64,000 nucleotides of DNA from positions 1 to 64,000 of the forward strand of contig NZ_BBLY01000004.1 in assembly GCF_000971175.1 (NCBI RefSeq), in the 5' to 3' direction. Source of the stretch: Demequina pelophila. Its GTDB lineage: Bacteria; Actinomycetota; Actinomycetes; Actinomycetales; Demequinaceae. How positions within the stretch are numbered: the stretch's first letter is position 1; each line of letters starts with the position of its first letter. This document shows, one piece after another, positions 34,691-43,824 of this stretch. The position numbers and the translations under genes are program-made. The notes beneath the pieces were generated by a model. That model was given only the letters and a program-made list of their open reading frames with translations. It was not told the DNA's origin and did not search any database.

Positions 34691-35863
34691 ATGAAGTTCA
34701 GCAAGTTCCTTGCGGCGGGTGCCGCGACGGCGATGGCCCTCACCCTGGCCGCGTGCGGCGGCGGCGGCGCTGGCGACGACTCCGGCTCGGACTCGACGGC
34801 CGGCACCGGCGGCGACGGCGCGATGACCGAGGGTGGCCTCATCGGTGTGGCGATGCCCACCGAGACGTCCGAGCGCTGGATCGCCGACGGTGACGCGGTG
34901 AAGTCGGGTCTCGAGGCGGAGGGCTTCGAGGTCGACCTGCAGTTCGCTGCGGACGACATCCCGACCCAGCAGCAGCAGATCGACAACATGATCACCAACG
35001 GCGTCGACGCGCTCATCGTCGCGTCGATCGACGGCACCACGCTGTCCGGTCAGCTGCAGGCCGCGGCCGAGGCGGGCATCCCGATCATCGCCTACGACCG
35101 CCTCATCAACGAGACCGAGAACGTCGACTTCTACGTGTCGTTCGACAACTTCCAGGTGGGCGTGCAGCAGGGCACGTCGCTCCTCGTGGGCCTGGGCCTC
35201 CTCAACGAGGACGGCACCGAGACCGGCGACGAGGGCCCGTACAACATCGAGCTGTTCGCGGGCTCGCCCGACGACAACAACGCCGGATTCTTCTTCAACG
35301 GCGCCATGTCCGTGATCCAGCCCTTCATCGACGAGGGTGTGCTCACGGTTCCGTCGGGTCAGACCGACTTCGACACGGTCGCCACGCTGCGCTGGCTCCA
35401 GGAGACGGCGCAGAAGCGCATGGAGGACATCCTGACCGCCAACTATGTGGGCACCGGCACGGAGCTCCACGGCGTCCTGTCGCCCTACGACGGTCTGTCG
35501 CGAGGCATCCTCAACGCCCTCGAGTTCACGGGTGGCTACCCCGGCACCATTGCCGAGGGCATGCCGATCGTGACCGGCCAGGACGCGGAGATCGCCTCCG
35601 TCAAGCTGATCGCTGACGACGTCCAGTTCGCGACCATCTTCAAGGACACGCGCAAGCTTGCGGACCAGGCCGTGGTCGCGGCGACCTCGTACCTGAACGG
35701 CGAGGAGCCCGAGGCGAACAACACGACCGACTACGACAACGGCGTGAAGGTCGTCCCGTCCTACCTGCTCGAGTCGGACATTGTCTACGCTGGCAACATC
35801 CAGGAGCTGCTGGTCGACTCCGGCTACTGGACCGAGGAGCAGATCGAGTCGGGCGTCGCCTGA
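34691..35863 (+). CDS. chvE: multiple-monosaccharide ABC transporter binding lipoprotein (ChvE type)
   Basis: The protein has 390 residues, preceded by a near-perfect AAGGAGGA. A lipoprotein signal (MKFSKFLAAGAATAMALTLAAC) is followed by an Asp/Ser/Gly-rich linker and a type I periplasmic-binding fold (GLIGVAMPTETSERWIADGDAVKSGLE, QQQQIDNMITNGVDALIVASIDG, IIAYDRLI). This is the ChvE/XylF-like group that binds arabinose, galactose, glucose or xylose. It begins the chvE-mmsA-mmsB operon, and its position next to araDA suggests L-arabinose uptake. Confidence 0.92.
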   Translation: MKFSKFLAAGAATAMALTLAACGGGGAGDDSGSDSTAGTGGDGAMTEGGLIGVAMPTETSERWIADGDAVKSGLEAEGFEVDLQFAADDIPTQQQQIDNMITNGVDALIVASIDGTTLSGQLQAAAEAGIPIIAYDRLINETENVDFYVSFDNFQVGVQQGTSLLVGLGLLNEDGTETGDEGPYNIELFAGSPDDNNAGFFFNGAMSVIQPFIDEGVLTVPSGQTDFDTVATLRWLQETAQKRMEDILTANYVGTGTELHGVLSPYDGLSRGILNALEFTGGYPGTIAEGMPIVTGQDAEIASVKLIADDVQFATIFKDTRKLADQAVVAATSYLNGEEPEANNTTDYDNGVKVVPSYLLESDIVYAGNIQELLVDSGYWTEEQIESGVA

Positions 35864-35918
35864 TCGATCGGTGGTGCCGGTCTGGCCTGCGGGCCGGGCC
35901 GGCACCACCCCCGGTTCC

Positions 35919-35930
35919 TGTTAACGTGCA
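35919..35930. promoter_or_regulatory. TGTTAACGTGCA site between chvE and mmsA
   Basis: It shares TGTTAACGT with the galK/LacI intergenic site at 30465-30480. It lies 29 bases before the ATPase gene, so it could be an internal operator. Confidence 0.35.
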
Positions 35931-35958
35931 CATCCATCATCACCAACGGAGGTGAGAC

Positions 35959-37503
35959 ATGCCGAAGCACATCCTTGAGATGAGGAAGATCACCAAGACC
36001 TTCCCCGGCGTCAAGGCGCTGTCGGACGTGGAGCTCGAGGTCGAGGAAGGCGAGATCCACGGCATCTGCGGCGAGAACGGCGCCGGCAAGTCGACGCTCA
36101 TGAAGGTGCTGTCGGGTGTCTACCCGTTCGGCACCTACGACGGCGACATCGTCTACGACGGCGAGGTCCAGAAGTTCCACTCGATTCCCGACTCCGAGGC
36201 CAAGGGAATTGTCATCATCCACCAGGAGCTCGCGCTCATCCCGTACCTCTCGGTGGCGGAGAACATCTTCCTGGGCAACGAGCGGCGCGGCCGCGGCGGC
36301 GCCATCGACTGGAACGTCACCAACCACGAGGCCATGAAGCTCCTCGAGCGCGTGGGCCTCCAGGAGAATCCCACGACGCCCGTCAACCAGCTGGGAGTCG
36401 GCAAGCAGCAGCTCATCGAGATCGCGAAGGCGCTGTCCAAAGAGGTGCGGCTGCTCATCCTCGACGAGCCCACCTCCGCGCTCAACGACGACGACTCGGA
36501 GCACCTGCTCGGCCTTCTCCGCACCCTCAAGGAGGAGCAGGGCATCACGTCGATCATGATCTCGCACAAGCTCAACGAGATCGCCGAGATCTGCGACCGC
36601 ACCACGATCATCCGTGACGGCCACACAATCGAGACGTTCCCCGTGAGCGGCGAGGAGGGCATCCAGGACCGCATCATCCGCGGCATGGTGGGCCGCGACC
36701 TCACCAACCGCTATCCCTCGCGCGACCACGTCGTCGGCGACGAGGTCCTGCGGGTGGAGAACTGGAACGTCTTCCACCCGACCCAGCCCGGCCGCATCGT
36801 CGTCGAGGACGCCTCGTTCAACGTGCGCAAGGGCGAGGTCGTGGGCATCGCCGGCGTCATGGGCGCGGGGCGCACCGAGCTGGCGATGAGCCTGTTCGGG
36901 CGCAGCTACGGCCGCGACATCACCGGCAAGGTGTTCATGCACGGCGAGGAGATCCAGATCTCGGATGTCTCGTCCGCGATCAAGCACGGGCTCGCCTACG
37001 CCACCGAGGACCGCAAGCGGTACGGGCTCAACCTCATCGACGACGTGCGTCGCAACATCTCCGCGGCCGCCCTGTTCAAGCTCTCGAAGCGGGGATGGGT
37101 CAACGGCAACAAGGAGATCAAGGTCGCGGAGGAGTACCGCGGCTCGATGAACATCAAGACCCCGACCGTGATGCAGACGGTGGGCAACCTCTCCGGCGGC
37201 AACCAGCAGAAGGTGGTGCTGTCGAAGTGGATCTACTCGGACGCCGAGGTGCTCATCCTCGACGAGCCGACCCGCGGCATCGACGTGGGTGCCAAGTACG
37301 AGATTTACACGATCATCAACCGCCTGGTGGCGGCCGGCAAGGCCGTCATCATCATCTCGTCGGAGCTGCCCGAGCTGCTGGGCACCTGTGACCGGATCTA
37401 CACCCTCGCGTTCGGGCGCGTCACCGGAGAGGTGCCCGTCGCCGAGGCGACCCAGGAGAAGCTCATGACCCTCATGACCCAGGAGAAGGAGGTCCGGGCA
37501 TGA
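35959..37503 (+). CDS. mmsA: multiple-monosaccharide ABC transporter ATPase (double ABC)
   Basis: The 514-residue protein has two ABC cassettes. The first has Walker [15 protein letters not shown] (near residue 36) and Walker [12 protein letters not shown]. The second has a degenerate A site ([16 protein letters not shown]), [16 protein letters not shown] and [13 protein letters not shown], as in the CUT2 importers (XylG/GguA). It energises uptake of the sugar bound by the ChvE-type lipoprotein. GGAGGTGAG precedes the ATG. It overlaps mmsB by four bases. Confidence 0.94.
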   Translation: MPKHILEMRKITKTFPGVKALSDVELEVEEGEIHGICGENGAGKSTLMKVLSGVYPFGTYDGDIVYDGEVQKFHSIPDSEAKGIVIIHQELALIPYLSVAENIFLGNERRGRGGAIDWNVTNHEAMKLLERVGLQENPTTPVNQLGVGKQQLIEIAKALSKEVRLLILDEPTSALNDDDSEHLLGLLRTLKEEQGITSIMISHKLNEIAEICDRTTIIRDGHTIETFPVSGEEGIQDRIIRGMVGRDLTNRYPSRDHVVGDEVLRVENWNVFHPTQPGRIVVEDASFNVRKGEVVGIAGVMGAGRTELAMSLFGRSYGRDITGKVFMHGEEIQISDVSSAIKHGLAYATEDRKRYGLNLIDDVRRNISAAALFKLSKRGWVNGNKEIKVAEEYRGSMNIKTPTVMQTVGNLSGGNQQKVVLSKWIYSDAEVLILDEPTRGIDVGAKYEIYTIINRLVAAGKAVIIISSELPELLGTCDRIYTLAFGRVTGEVPVAEATQEKLMTLMTQEKEVRA

Positions 37504-38681
37504 CCGGCACCACGACAGGGATCAAGGACCTGTTCACAAGGAACATCAGAACGAGCGGCATCTACATCGCCTTCGTGGCGATCGTCGGGCTGTTCGCGAT
37601 CCTCACGGGCGGCACGTCGCTCAGCCCCATGAACGTCACCAACCTGGTGCTGCAGTACTCGTACATCCTGATCCTCGCGATCGGCATGGTGATGGTCATC
37701 ATCGCCGGCCACATCGACCTGTCCGTCGGATCGGTCGTCGCGGTGACGGGCGCCGTGTCCGCGGTGCTGGTCATCAGGAACGACATGCCGTGGTGGGTGG
37801 GCGTGCTCGCCGCGCTCGCGTGCGGTGTGGTGATCGGTGCCTGGCAGGGATTCTGGGTCGCGTTCGTGGGCATCCCGGCGTTCATCACCACCCTCGCGGG
37901 CATGCTCATGTTCCGCGGACTCACGCTGCTGGTGCTGAACAACACCTCGCTCTCGCCGTTCCCGCAGCCCTACCGTGACATCGCGGCAGGCTTCCAGAAC
38001 GGCATCCTGGGCGGTCCGGGGTACGACGTCTTCACCCTGGTGATCTTCGGCATCGCCGTCGCGGGCTACGTGTTCTCCGCGTGGCGCACCCGCCGCTCGC
38101 GCATCGCGTACGAGCAGCCGGTGGTCGCGTTCCCGCTGTTCATCGTGCAGCTGGTCGCGGTGGGCGCGGTGGTCATGTGGTTCGCCTGGCAGCTCGCCAA
38201 CGCGCGCGGCCTGCCGAACGTGCTCATCCTGCTCGCCGTGCTGATCATCGCGTACTCGCTGGTCACCACCCGCACGGTGTTCGGTCGTCACGTGTACGCG
38301 ATCGGCGGCAACCTGTCGGCGGCCATGCTGTCCGGCGTCAAGGTCCGCTGGGTCAACTTCGGCGTCATGCTCAACATGGGCATCCTCGCCTCGGTGGCCG
38401 GCGTCGTGTTCTCGGCCCGATCCAACGCGGCGCAGCCCGCGGCCGGAAACATGTTCGAGCTCGACGCGATCGCGGCGTGCTTCATCGGTGGCGCCGCCGT
38501 CACCGGTGGTGTGGGCCGCGTGACCGGCGCGATCGTCGGTGGTCTGATCATGGCGGTCATGTCCAACGGCATGCAGCTGATGGGTGTGCCGCAGTCGGTC
38601 CAGTCCGTGGTCAAGGGCCTGGTGCTCCTCCTCGCGGTCGCGTTCGACGTCTACAACAAGCGCCGCGCCGGCGCTCGCTGA
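37500..38681 (+). CDS. mmsB: multiple-monosaccharide ABC transporter permease
   Basis: A 393-residue integral membrane protein of the GguB/XylH type with about ten segments. Recognisable are [20 protein letters not shown] near residue 62 and [24 protein letters not shown], the coupling region. It is the only permease of the operon and should homodimerise. ATG 37500 lies within the ATPase stop. A strong terminator follows. Confidence 0.93.
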   Translation: MTGTTTGIKDLFTRNIRTSGIYIAFVAIVGLFAILTGGTSLSPMNVTNLVLQYSYILILAIGMVMVIIAGHIDLSVGSVVAVTGAVSAVLVIRNDMPWWVGVLAALACGVVIGAWQGFWVAFVGIPAFITTLAGMLMFRGLTLLVLNNTSLSPFPQPYRDIAAGFQNGILGGPGYDVFTLVIFGIAVAGYVFSAWRTRRSRIAYEQPVVAFPLFIVQLVAVGAVVMWFAWQLANARGLPNVLILLAVLIIAYSLVTTRTVFGRHVYAIGGNLSAAMLSGVKVRWVNFGVMLNMGILASVAGVVFSARSNAAQPAAGNMFELDAIAACFIGGAAVTGGVGRVTGAIVGGLIMAVMSNGMQLMGVPQSVQSVVKGLVLLLAVAFDVYNKRRAGAR

Positions 38682-38691
38682 CAGACACCTT

Positions 38692-38726
38692 CGAGGCGCC
38701 TCGACCCGGTGGGTCGGGGCGCCTCG
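38692..38726 (+). terminator. chvE-mmsAB terminator
   Basis: A 16-bp stem (38692-38707 and 38711-38726, one mismatch) with a 3-base loop. Confidence 0.8.
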
Positions 38727-38892
38727 TCGCGTGTCGGGGCGGAAAGGCCCGTGGACGATGCGGCGGCCCGGTCGGGCGTCGAGGCGGACCGGTGCGGTAG
38801 AGCCTGGGGCGCGTCGCCCGACACGGTGGCAGGCCCCGTGAAGGACCGCGCGGGAGACGCGGTGGGAGAAGTGCTGTGCGGGGAAGGGCTGG

Positions 38893-40056
38893 TCAGCGCG
38901 GCGGGGCCGTCGAGCCCCGCACCACGAGCTCGCATCGCACCAGCGAGGGGGACTGGGGCGCACCGTCGAACCCGGCCAGCGCATCGTCCCCGGGCGCCTC
39001 GCCGCCCGAGACCGCGCCGCCCGCAACCGCGCCGCCCGAGACCGCGCCGCCCGCAACCTCGTCGCCCGCAGCCTCGCCGCCCGCAACCGCGCCGCCCGCA
39101 GCCTCGTCGCCGGACCCCGGGCCCCCGGCGAACAGCCGCTCCACGAGCGCGGCGCCCACCTCCGCGAACGGCTGGTGCACCGTCGTGAGCGGCGGCGCCA
39201 GGTAGCGCGCGAGCGGGATGTCGTCGAAGCCCACGACGGAGACGTCGCCGGGCACGTCGCGGCCGGCCTCGCGCAGGGCGAGCAGGAGGCCCGCGGCGAT
39301 CTCGTCGGAGGCGCAGAACACGGCCGTCACGTCCTCCCGCGCGGCCAGGTCCGCGCCGGCGGCGTGGCCCGACTCGGCGGTCCAGCCGCATCGGACGGGG
39401 TCCGGCACCTCGCGCCCGGCGGCCTCGAGCGTCTCGCGCCAGGCACTGAGGCGGGCGCGGGCGGGAATCGAGTTCTCGGGTCCGGCCAGGTGGTGGACGG
39501 TCCGGTGGCCCAGGGAGAGCAGGTGCTCGACGGCGGCGCGCGCGCCACCGGCGTGGTCGGCGCCCACCATGGCCATGCGGCCGCCGAAGGAGGCGTCCAT
39601 GATGACCGCGGGCAGGTGGGGCGGCAGTTCGAGGAGTTCGACGTCCTCGACCTCGGCGCGCAGGATGATGAGCCCGTCGATCGACTGGAGCGAGAGCTGG
39701 CTGGCGGCGGCCTCGACGTCCTCGTGCGCGGTGGACTCCACGTCGAGCAGGGTCACGGAGCGGCCGGTCGCGCGCGCGGCGCGCGAGATGGACTCGACCA
39801 CGCGTGACTCGCCGGTGCGCGCGAGCTGATGCGAGATCACGCCGATGGTGCCGTACGACCCGCTGCGCAGGGCGCGGGCGGCCGTGTTCGGCATGTAGCC
39901 CAGCTGCGCCATCGCCTCGCGCACGCGCCGGCGGGTGTCGGGGCGCACCTTGGGCGACCCGTTCGCGACGCGGGAGACGGTCTGTCCCGAGACCCCGGCG
40001 AGGGTGGCGACGTCGCGCAGCGACGGGCGGCCGGCAGGCCGGGAGGGGAGGGGCAT
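38893..40056 (-). CDS. LacI-family transcriptional regulator with repeat insertion
   Basis: The 387-residue protein begins with the helix-turn-helix RPSLRDVATLAGVSGQTVSRVANGSPKVRPDTRRRVREAM and the hinge AARALRSGSYGTIGVI. The effector domain ends VGFDDIPLARYLAPPLTTVHQPFAEVGAALVERLFAGG. A segment of about 50 Gly/Ala/Ser-rich residues then interrupts the fold before the usual end (CELVVRGSTAPP). That segment is encoded by a 15-bp tandem repeat. It is monocistronic and located after the importer operon, so it may repress that operon or the alpha-glucoside importer. Confidence 0.88.
   Translation of the reverse strand: MPLPSRPAGRPSLRDVATLAGVSGQTVSRVANGSPKVRPDTRRRVREAMAQLGYMPNTAARALRSGSYGTIGVISHQLARTGESRVVESISRAARATGRSVTLLDVESTAHEDVEAAASQLSLQSIDGLIILRAEVEDVELLELPPHLPAVIMDASFGGRMAMVGADHAGGARAAVEHLLSLGHRTVHHLAGPENSIPARARLSAWRETLEAAGREVPDPVRCGWTAESGHAAGADLAAREDVTAVFCASDEIAAGLLLALREAGRDVPGDVSVVGFDDIPLARYLAPPLTTVHQPFAEVGAALVERLFAGGPGSGDEAAGGAVAGGEAAGDEVAGGAVSGGAVAGGAVSGGEAPGDDALAGFDGAPQSPSLVRCELVVRGSTAPPR
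39002..39106. repeat. 15-bp minisatellite inside the LacI gene
   Basis: Seven tandem 15-bp units with the consensus CCGCCCGCAACCGCG and minor variants (GAGACC, GCCTCG). Being 15 bp, gains or losses keep the frame; each unit adds five residues (AGGAV-like) to a loop near the C-terminus. Confidence 0.85.
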
Positions 40057-40065
40057 ACGACAATT

Positions 40066-40833
40066 CTAATGATGCAAGGATTCGCCGGTGACAGCGGCGA
40101 GGCGGTCCATGAGCGCCGCGCGCAGCGCGAGGTCGGAGGCCTCGAGGGGCGCCGCCTCGGTCGCGCGACGATGCACATACTGGCCCCCGCGGCGCGTCAC
40201 CGGGGTGTCGGCGGTCGCCATCCACACGGCGGTGTCGGCGCCGTCGGCCAGGGGAAGCGCGGCGCGGGGCCCTCCCATGCGGGTGCGCACCCAGCCGGGG
40301 TGCACCACGTTGACGGGCTTGTCCGTGTGCCGGGCGGCCAGCTCGAAGGCGAGCAGGGTGACCAACAGCTTCGCGTCCGCGTAGGCCTGGTGGCCGTCCC
40401 AGGGCTCGGGTGGCGCGAGGTCCACGGCGGGGCGGCCCATGCGGGCGGCGTCGGAGCCCAGGATGATCGTGCGGCGCGGCATGGGCAGCAGCGCCGCGAG
40501 CAGGTACGGCGCGACCACATTGACCTGCAGGATCCGCTCGAGGCCGTCGTCCGTCATCACGGGCCGGTCCTGATCGGGGCCCAGGCCCGCGTTGTGGATG
40601 ACGACGTCGAAGGGGCCCCGGCGCCGTGCATCGTCCGCCATGAGGCGCGTCGAGGCGAGGGAGTCGAGCCGGCCGGTCACCGCGCCGCGCGCGCCGCGGG
40701 CGCCCGTGAGGGCGACCTCCGCGCGGGCGGCGTCGCGGCCGTGCACGATCACCTCGTGGCCGGCCGCCACCAGCTGGCGCGCGATCTCCACCCCGATGCC
40801 CTGCGCGGCTCCGGTGACGAGGATGCGCGACAT
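40066..40833 (-). CDS. short-chain dehydrogenase/reductase
   Basis: This 255-residue NAD(P)-dependent oxidoreductase has the cofactor motif TGAAQGIG (residues 7-14), NAG in VIHNAG, catalytic Ser in IILGSDAA and the YxxxK pair in QAYADAK. WVRTRMGG and the later loop fit the retinol-dehydrogenase/WW-oxidoreductase-like branch. The substrate is unknown. It lies nine bases upstream of the LacI gene in the same direction, so the two are probably co-transcribed. Confidence 0.88.
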   Translation of the reverse strand: MSRILVTGAAQGIGVEIARQLVAAGHEVIVHGRDAARAEVALTGARGARGAVTGRLDSLASTRLMADDARRRGPFDVVIHNAGLGPDQDRPVMTDDGLERILQVNVVAPYLLAALLPMPRRTIILGSDAARMGRPAVDLAPPEPWDGHQAYADAKLLVTLLAFELAARHTDKPVNVVHPGWVRTRMGGPRAALPLADGADTAVWMATADTPVTRRGGQYVHRRATEAAPLEASDLALRAALMDRLAAVTGESLHH

Positions 40834-40965
40834 GCCCCCATTGTGGTGGGTGAGAGCGACCCTGACCAGGGGCGGGGCGTGGACCCGGCCCGTGCATCGT
40901 CCCTGGCCTAGGCTGTCCCCGGGCGCGGGGACGCGCCCTGCCGCCTACCCCGGGGAGGACCGCAC

Positions 40966-41454
40966 ATGGGCATCGCCGACGAGCTCGTCGAGCACAACCG
41001 CGCGTACGCGGAGGCGTACACGCCCGACCGCCCGCTCCCGCCGCGGCGGAGGCTGGCCGTGGTGGCGTGCATGGACTCGCGCCTGGACACCTTCGCGATG
41101 CTGGGGCTCGACGTGGGTGACGCCCACGTGATGCGGAACGCGGGCGGGGTCATCACGGACGACATGATCCGGTCGCTGGTGATCTCGCAGCGCAAGCTGG
41201 GCACGCGGGAGATCATCCTCATCCACCACACCGACTGCGGCGCGCTCACCTTCACGGACGACGAACTGCGCAACGAGCTGCTCGACGAGACGGGACTCAA
41301 GCCCTCGTGGAGCCCCGAGTCCTTCCGCGACCTCGACGCGGACCTGCGCCAGTCGATGGAGCGCCTGCGGCGGTCGCCGTTCCTGGTGGACACCTCGCAG
41401 GTGCGCGGCTTCGTGTTCGACGTGCACTCGGGGCTGCTGCGCGAGGTGCGCTGA
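40966..41454 (+). CDS. beta-class carbonic anhydrase
   Basis: A 162-residue zinc enzyme that hydrates CO2. Ligands are Cys35 (ACMDSRLD), with the Asp37-Arg39 dyad, and His88 and Cys91 (HHTDCG). It lacks the long C-terminal part of plant enzymes, as usual for the actinobacterial short form. GGGGAGGA precedes the ATG, and TAGGCT at 40909-40914 is a likely -10. Confidence 0.93.
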   Translation: MGIADELVEHNRAYAEAYTPDRPLPPRRRLAVVACMDSRLDTFAMLGLDVGDAHVMRNAGGVITDDMIRSLVISQRKLGTREIILIHHTDCGALTFTDDELRNELLDETGLKPSWSPESFRDLDADLRQSMERLRRSPFLVDTSQVRGFVFDVHSGLLREVR

Positions 41455-41523
41455 GCCGCCTCGTCGGCTCTTCTCAGGAGGTGCCCCCTCCCGGTCCCGG
41501 GGCGCCGCGCGCATACTGGGGTC

Positions 41524-41766
41524 ATGTGGTTCCGCTTCCTCAAGGCCATCAAGAACGGTGAGCACCGCCTCGCGCCCATGACGTGGGTGGCGGCGGCGGG
41601 CGCGCTCATCTACACGATCAGCCCGATCGACCTGATCCCCGAGCTGTTCCTCGGTCCGCTGGGCTTCACGGACGATGCGGGCCTGTGGGCGTTCATCATC
41701 GTGCTCGTGACGCGCGAGAAGCAGCGGTGGGAGGCCTCCCTCAAGGAGGGCGCGATCGACGTCTGA
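41524..41766 (+). CDS. YkvA-like DUF1232 membrane protein
   Basis: The protein has 80 residues with one or two membrane segments. The family mark ALIYTISPIDLIPELFLGPLGFTDDAGLW is clear (ISPIDLIPE). The function of YkvA proteins is unknown. CATACT stands six bases before the ATG, consistent with a leaderless transcript. Confidence 0.88.
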   Translation: MWFRFLKAIKNGEHRLAPMTWVAAAGALIYTISPIDLIPELFLGPLGFTDDAGLWAFIIVLVTREKQRWEASLKEGAIDV

Positions 41767-41782
41767 TTGCTACGGTCGAGAG

Positions 41783-42505
41783 ATGGAGATACCCGACTTC
41801 TCCGATCTCACGGCCGTCGCCATCAACTGCACGCTCAAGCCCTCGCCGGCGCTGTCGCACACGCAGGGGCTCATGGACGTGTCCCTCGTCCTGCTCGAGG
41901 CGCACGGGGTCGCGGTCGACCGGATCCGCGCCGCCGACCACGACATCCCGCCGGGCGTCTACCCCGACATGCGCGAGGACGTCCCCGGCGGCGGGGTCGC
42001 CATCGACGACTGGCCGGCGCTCGCCGCGCGCGTGCTCGCCGCCGACATCCTGATCCTGGGCACCCCCGTGTGGCTCGGGGACAAGTCCTCGGTGGCCTCG
42101 CGCGTGATCGAGCGGCTCTACGGGCTCTCGGGCGAGCTCAACGACCGCGGCCAGTTCCGCTTCTACGGCCGCACCGCCGGCGTGGTGGTCACCGGCAACG
42201 AGGACGGCGCCAAGCACGTCGCCATGAACGTGCTCTACTCGCTCCAGCACCTGGGCTACACGATCCCGCCGGCCGCGGACGCGGCGTGGCTGGGCTCCGT
42301 GGGGCCGGGCCCGTCCTACCTCGACGAGGGATCGGGCGGACCCGAGGCCGAGTTCACGCAGCGCAACGTCACCTTCATGACCTACAACCTCATGCATGTG
42401 GCACGCTGGCTCAAGGACGCCGGAGGCTTTCCGCTGGGGGGCAACTCGGCCGCGGACTGGGCCGCGGGCGCGCGGTTCGGCCACCCGACCCTGGAGGAGC
42501 GATGA
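41783..42505 (+). CDS. flavodoxin-like NAD(P)H-dependent reductase
   Basis: A 240-residue flavodoxin-fold protein. The phosphate-binding turn (NCTLKPSPALSHTQ) and the flavin-contact LILGTPVWLGDKSSVASRVIERL are visible, together with GRTAGVVVTGNEDGAKHVAMNVLYSLQHLG. It probably reduces quinones or nitro compounds with FMN. TACGGT lies six bases before the ATG (leaderless). The stop overlaps the start of the next gene. Confidence 0.85.
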   Translation: MEIPDFSDLTAVAINCTLKPSPALSHTQGLMDVSLVLLEAHGVAVDRIRAADHDIPPGVYPDMREDVPGGGVAIDDWPALAARVLAADILILGTPVWLGDKSSVASRVIERLYGLSGELNDRGQFRFYGRTAGVVVTGNEDGAKHVAMNVLYSLQHLGYTIPPAADAAWLGSVGPGPSYLDEGSGGPEAEFTQRNVTFMTYNLMHVARWLKDAGGFPLGGNSAADWAAGARFGHPTLEER

Positions 42506-42999
42506 GCATCGTCCGCGAGTACCGCGTCGAGCACCTGGGCCGCCGCACCTACGTGGGCGTCCCGCTCGAATTCACCATGGCGACGCTCGAGATGGTCGTG
42601 AGCGAGGCCTTCGAGTCGGTGGCCGATGCGATGGCCGAGCACGGTCTGGTGGGCGGCGAGGGCGTGATCCGGTACCGGCGCATGGCGCCGGAGGGGACCT
42701 TCGCGGTCGAGGTGGGCTACGTCGTGCGCGGGGACGTCGAGCCGCCGCCGGGACTGGGCCGATGGGCGCTGCCGGCAGGCACCTACGCGATCGCTGCGCA
42801 CGAGGGGCCGTACGCGGACCTCAGCGCCGAGACGGGCTCGTTCCTGGTGTGGGCCGACGAGGCCGGGCACCGGCCCTCGATGGAGGTCACGGGAGCCGGC
42901 TCGGGCTACGCCTGCTACTACGAGGCCTATCTCGAGACGCCCCGCGAGGGGCCGAAGGGACCCGAGGGGTCCGCCGAGATCCGCATGCTGCTCGGGTAG
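42502..42999 (+). CDS. GyrI-like / AraC effector-binding domain protein
   Basis: A 165-residue single-domain protein (REYRVEHLGRRTYVGVPLEF ... WALPAGTYAIAAHEGPYADL ... YYEAYLETP) resembling the stand-alone small-molecule binding domain of AraC/MerR regulators and gyrase inhibitor GyrI. It has no DNA-binding part. It is translationally coupled to the flavodoxin-like gene (ATGA overlap), so a joint role in handling a xenobiotic is plausible. Confidence 0.8.
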   Translation: MSIVREYRVEHLGRRTYVGVPLEFTMATLEMVVSEAFESVADAMAEHGLVGGEGVIRYRRMAPEGTFAVEVGYVVRGDVEPPPGLGRWALPAGTYAIAAHEGPYADLSAETGSFLVWADEAGHRPSMEVTGAGSGYACYYEAYLETPREGPKGPEGSAEIRMLLG

Positions 43000-43041
43000 G
43001 CAGCAGTGTGCCCGGGGACCCCGCGCGACTACTTTTGACCC

Positions 43042-43824
43042 ATGATCGACCTCAACGCGGACCTGGGCGAGGGCTTCGGCCGGTGGAGCCTCACGGACGA
43101 CGATGCGCTGCTCGACGTGATCACGAGCGCCAACATTGCGTGCGGCTTCCACGCGGGCGACCCGTCGACGATGCGCCGCGTGTGCGAGCTCGCGGTCGAG
43201 CGCGGGGTCGCGATCGGCGCGCAGGTGTCGTACCGCGACCTGGCCGGATTCGGCCGCCGCGCCATGGACGTGCCCTTCGAGGAGCTCGCGGCGGAGGTCG
43301 CGTATCAGATTGGGGCGCTCGACATCTTCGCGCGTGCGGCCGGAGGCCGGGTCGCCTACGTCAAGCCCCACGGCGCGCTGTACAACCGGTGCGTGGCGGA
43401 CGCCGAGCAGGCCGCGGCCGTGGTCGAGGGGGTGCGGCTCGCGAGCGCGGCAGGTGGGGCGCGCTCGACCGGCGCTGCCATGCTTCCGATCCTGGGCCTG
43501 CCCGGCTCGCGGCTGCTCGAGGCGGCCCTCGCGGCCGGCCACGCGGCCGTGACGGAGGCGTTCGCGGACCGCGCGTACACGCCGCACGGCACCCTGGTGC
43601 CCCGCACCGAACACGGCGCGGTGGTCCACGACCCGGAGCTGGTGGTCTCGCGCGCGGTCGCGATGGCCACGGGCGAGGCGGTGGTGTCGATCGAGGGCGG
43701 CGCGCTCGCGATCTCGGCGCGCTCCCTGTGCGTCCACGGCGACACCCCGGGAGCCGCGGCGCTCGCGGCCCGCGTCCGCGCCGAGCTGGCGGCGGCGGGG
43801 GTGGAGATCGGTCCCTTCGCGTGA
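43042..43824 (+). CDS. pxpA: 5-oxoprolinase subunit A (LamB/YcsF family)
   Basis: This 260-residue subunit of the ATP-dependent 5-oxoprolinase PxpABC recycles pyroglutamate to glutamate. It has the signatures MIDLNADLGEGFG, ITSANIACGFHAGDPSTM, AYVKPHGALYN, and EAFADRAYTPHGTLVPR. TACTTT stands six bases before the ATG, indicating a leaderless message. It overlaps pxpB by four bases (GTGA). Confidence 0.95.
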   Translation: MIDLNADLGEGFGRWSLTDDDALLDVITSANIACGFHAGDPSTMRRVCELAVERGVAIGAQVSYRDLAGFGRRAMDVPFEELAAEVAYQIGALDIFARAAGGRVAYVKPHGALYNRCVADAEQAAAVVEGVRLASAAGGARSTGAAMLPILGLPGSRLLEAALAAGHAAVTEAFADRAYTPHGTLVPRTEHGAVVHDPELVVSRAVAMATGEAVVSIEGGALAISARSLCVHGDTPGAAALAARVRAELAAAGVEIGPFA

